Assembly: GCF_014653575.1 (NCBI RefSeq)
Contig: NZ_BNAQ01000002.1
Coordinates: 124,001 to 188,000 of the forward strand
From: Sphingomonas glacialis
GTDB taxonomy: Bacteria; Pseudomonadota; Alphaproteobacteria; Sphingomonadales; Sphingomonadaceae
DNA: 64,000 nucleotides
Reading direction: 5' to 3'
Under the pieces are notes generated by a model. It was given only the letters and a program-made list of their open reading frames with translations, searched no databases and had not been told where the DNA came from. The number at the start of each line of letters is the position of its first letter. The first letter of the stretch is position 1. Of the stretch, positions 63,660-64,000 are shown in pieces. A program made the translations under genes and the position numbers.

Positions 63660-64000
63660 TTAGCGTGCGGAGTTGCCGGTTGCTGCAGGAGCTACCGGCG
63701 CTGCCGGAACGGCGCCCGGAACCACCGGGGCGACCGGAGCGGTCGTGCCTATCGCAGGCGGGGGTGGCGGCGGCGGAGCGTCGTTCGCGCCGGGGCCGCC
63801 ATCGGGTCCGACGCCCGGACCGCGCGGACCGTGGCGCGGACCGTCGGGCCCATCCGGTCCATCCGGCCCACCCGGACCGTGATGCGGCGGGCCCATCGGC
63901 CGCAGCGCGACGACCTTGCCGTCGGCGCTCACCAGGAACGAAGCGTGGATCATCCCGCGGCGATAATGCCCCTGAACGGTCACGGCCTGCCCGGCGCTCA
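63660..64000 (-). CDS. Gly/Pro-rich protein with OB-like domain (partial, runs off right edge)
   Basis: The frame is open to the edge (residues SAGQAVTVQGHYRRGMIHAS before FLVSADGKVVALRP), so its start lies outside the window. The visible part resembles the DUF5666-type OB fold (AGQAVTVQGHY). It is followed by collagen-like GPDGPDGPDGPRHGPRGPG repeats and a run of seven Pro, then Val/Ala/Pro. Probably secreted or surface-associated, but the signal is not visible. The gene ends at 63660. Confidence 0.6.
   Translation of the reverse strand, partial: SAGQAVTVQGHYRRGMIHASFLVSADGKVVALRPMGPPHHGPGGPDGPDGPDGPRHGPRGPGVGPDGGPGANDAPPPPPPPAIGTTAPVAPVVPGAVPAAPVAPAATGNSAR

Overview
The window is chromosomal DNA from a high-GC alphaproteobacterium, most likely a sphingomonad (Sphingomonas or a close relative). 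The evidence is a MucR/Ros regulator, a DivL-type kinase with Tyr in place of the phosphoacceptor His, AmgK/MurU cell-wall recycling genes, alphaproteobacterial AddB, a large TonB receptor beside a prolyl-4-hydroxylase-like oxygenase, and many short intergenic palindromes. Almost every gene is ordinary chromosomal content. I found no prophage, insertion sequence, CRISPR array, rRNA or tRNA. One SRP RNA gene (ffs) is present.

Layout. 1-8.1 kb (minus strand): divL, ccdA-ccdB, tsaE, amgK, murU, addB and the first codons of addA, a tightly overlapping series covering cell-cycle signalling, tRNA t6A synthesis, peptidoglycan recycling and recombination. 8.3-16.9 kb (minus): a 2OG-Fe oxygenase with a TonB receptor, then ybaB-dnaX, an ABC1/UbiB-family kinase, ffs and a small secreted protein. 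17-23.4 kb: two tandem cysteine desulfurases with a [2Fe-2S] ferredoxin, an alpha/beta hydrolase and a large M16 peptidase. 23.5-43.6 kb (mainly plus): nfuA, a nitroreductase, tsaB-rimI, mucR, fur, plsC, miaB, phoH, vapBC, ybeY, corC, katG, a sorbosone-dehydrogenase-like protein, lnt, metK and trmB. This looks like the common alphaproteobacterial mucR-to-trmB housekeeping series interrupted by accessory genes. 43.7-50.7 kb: a GH75 chitosanase-like protein, a paoABC-type molybdenum aldehyde oxidoreductase, a GNAT protein and a DUF2721 membrane protein. 50.7-64 kb: a secreted amidase with an unusual structured RNA upstream, higBA next to uvrB, an EamA transporter, parDE, class I fumarase, a GGDEF-EAL-PilZ protein, and a Gly/Pro-rich protein cut by the right edge.

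Most notable points. (1) On the minus strand at about 52,455-52,732 there is a roughly 280-nt element that is not an ordinary gene. It has a 20-bp perfect palindrome, an exceptionally strong Shine-Dalgarno complementary to the 16S rRNA 3' end, an 18-codon ORF, several hairpins and an intrinsic terminator, followed by the amidase gene. (2) There are four toxin-antitoxin modules of four different families (ccdAB, vapBC, higBA, parDE). Two of them sit directly against the start codon of a housekeeping RNA gene (tsaE, ybeY). (3) Families of dispersed palindromes occur, including four two-armed elements, all between convergent genes, and a 71-bp element that folds as a perfect three-way junction. 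(4) Hairpins appear to occlude the ribosome-binding sites of katG and metK.

Limits: all assignments come from reading the sequence and from knowledge of families; no database search was possible. Start codons were chosen from ribosome-binding sites, overlaps with neighbours and the family N-terminus.
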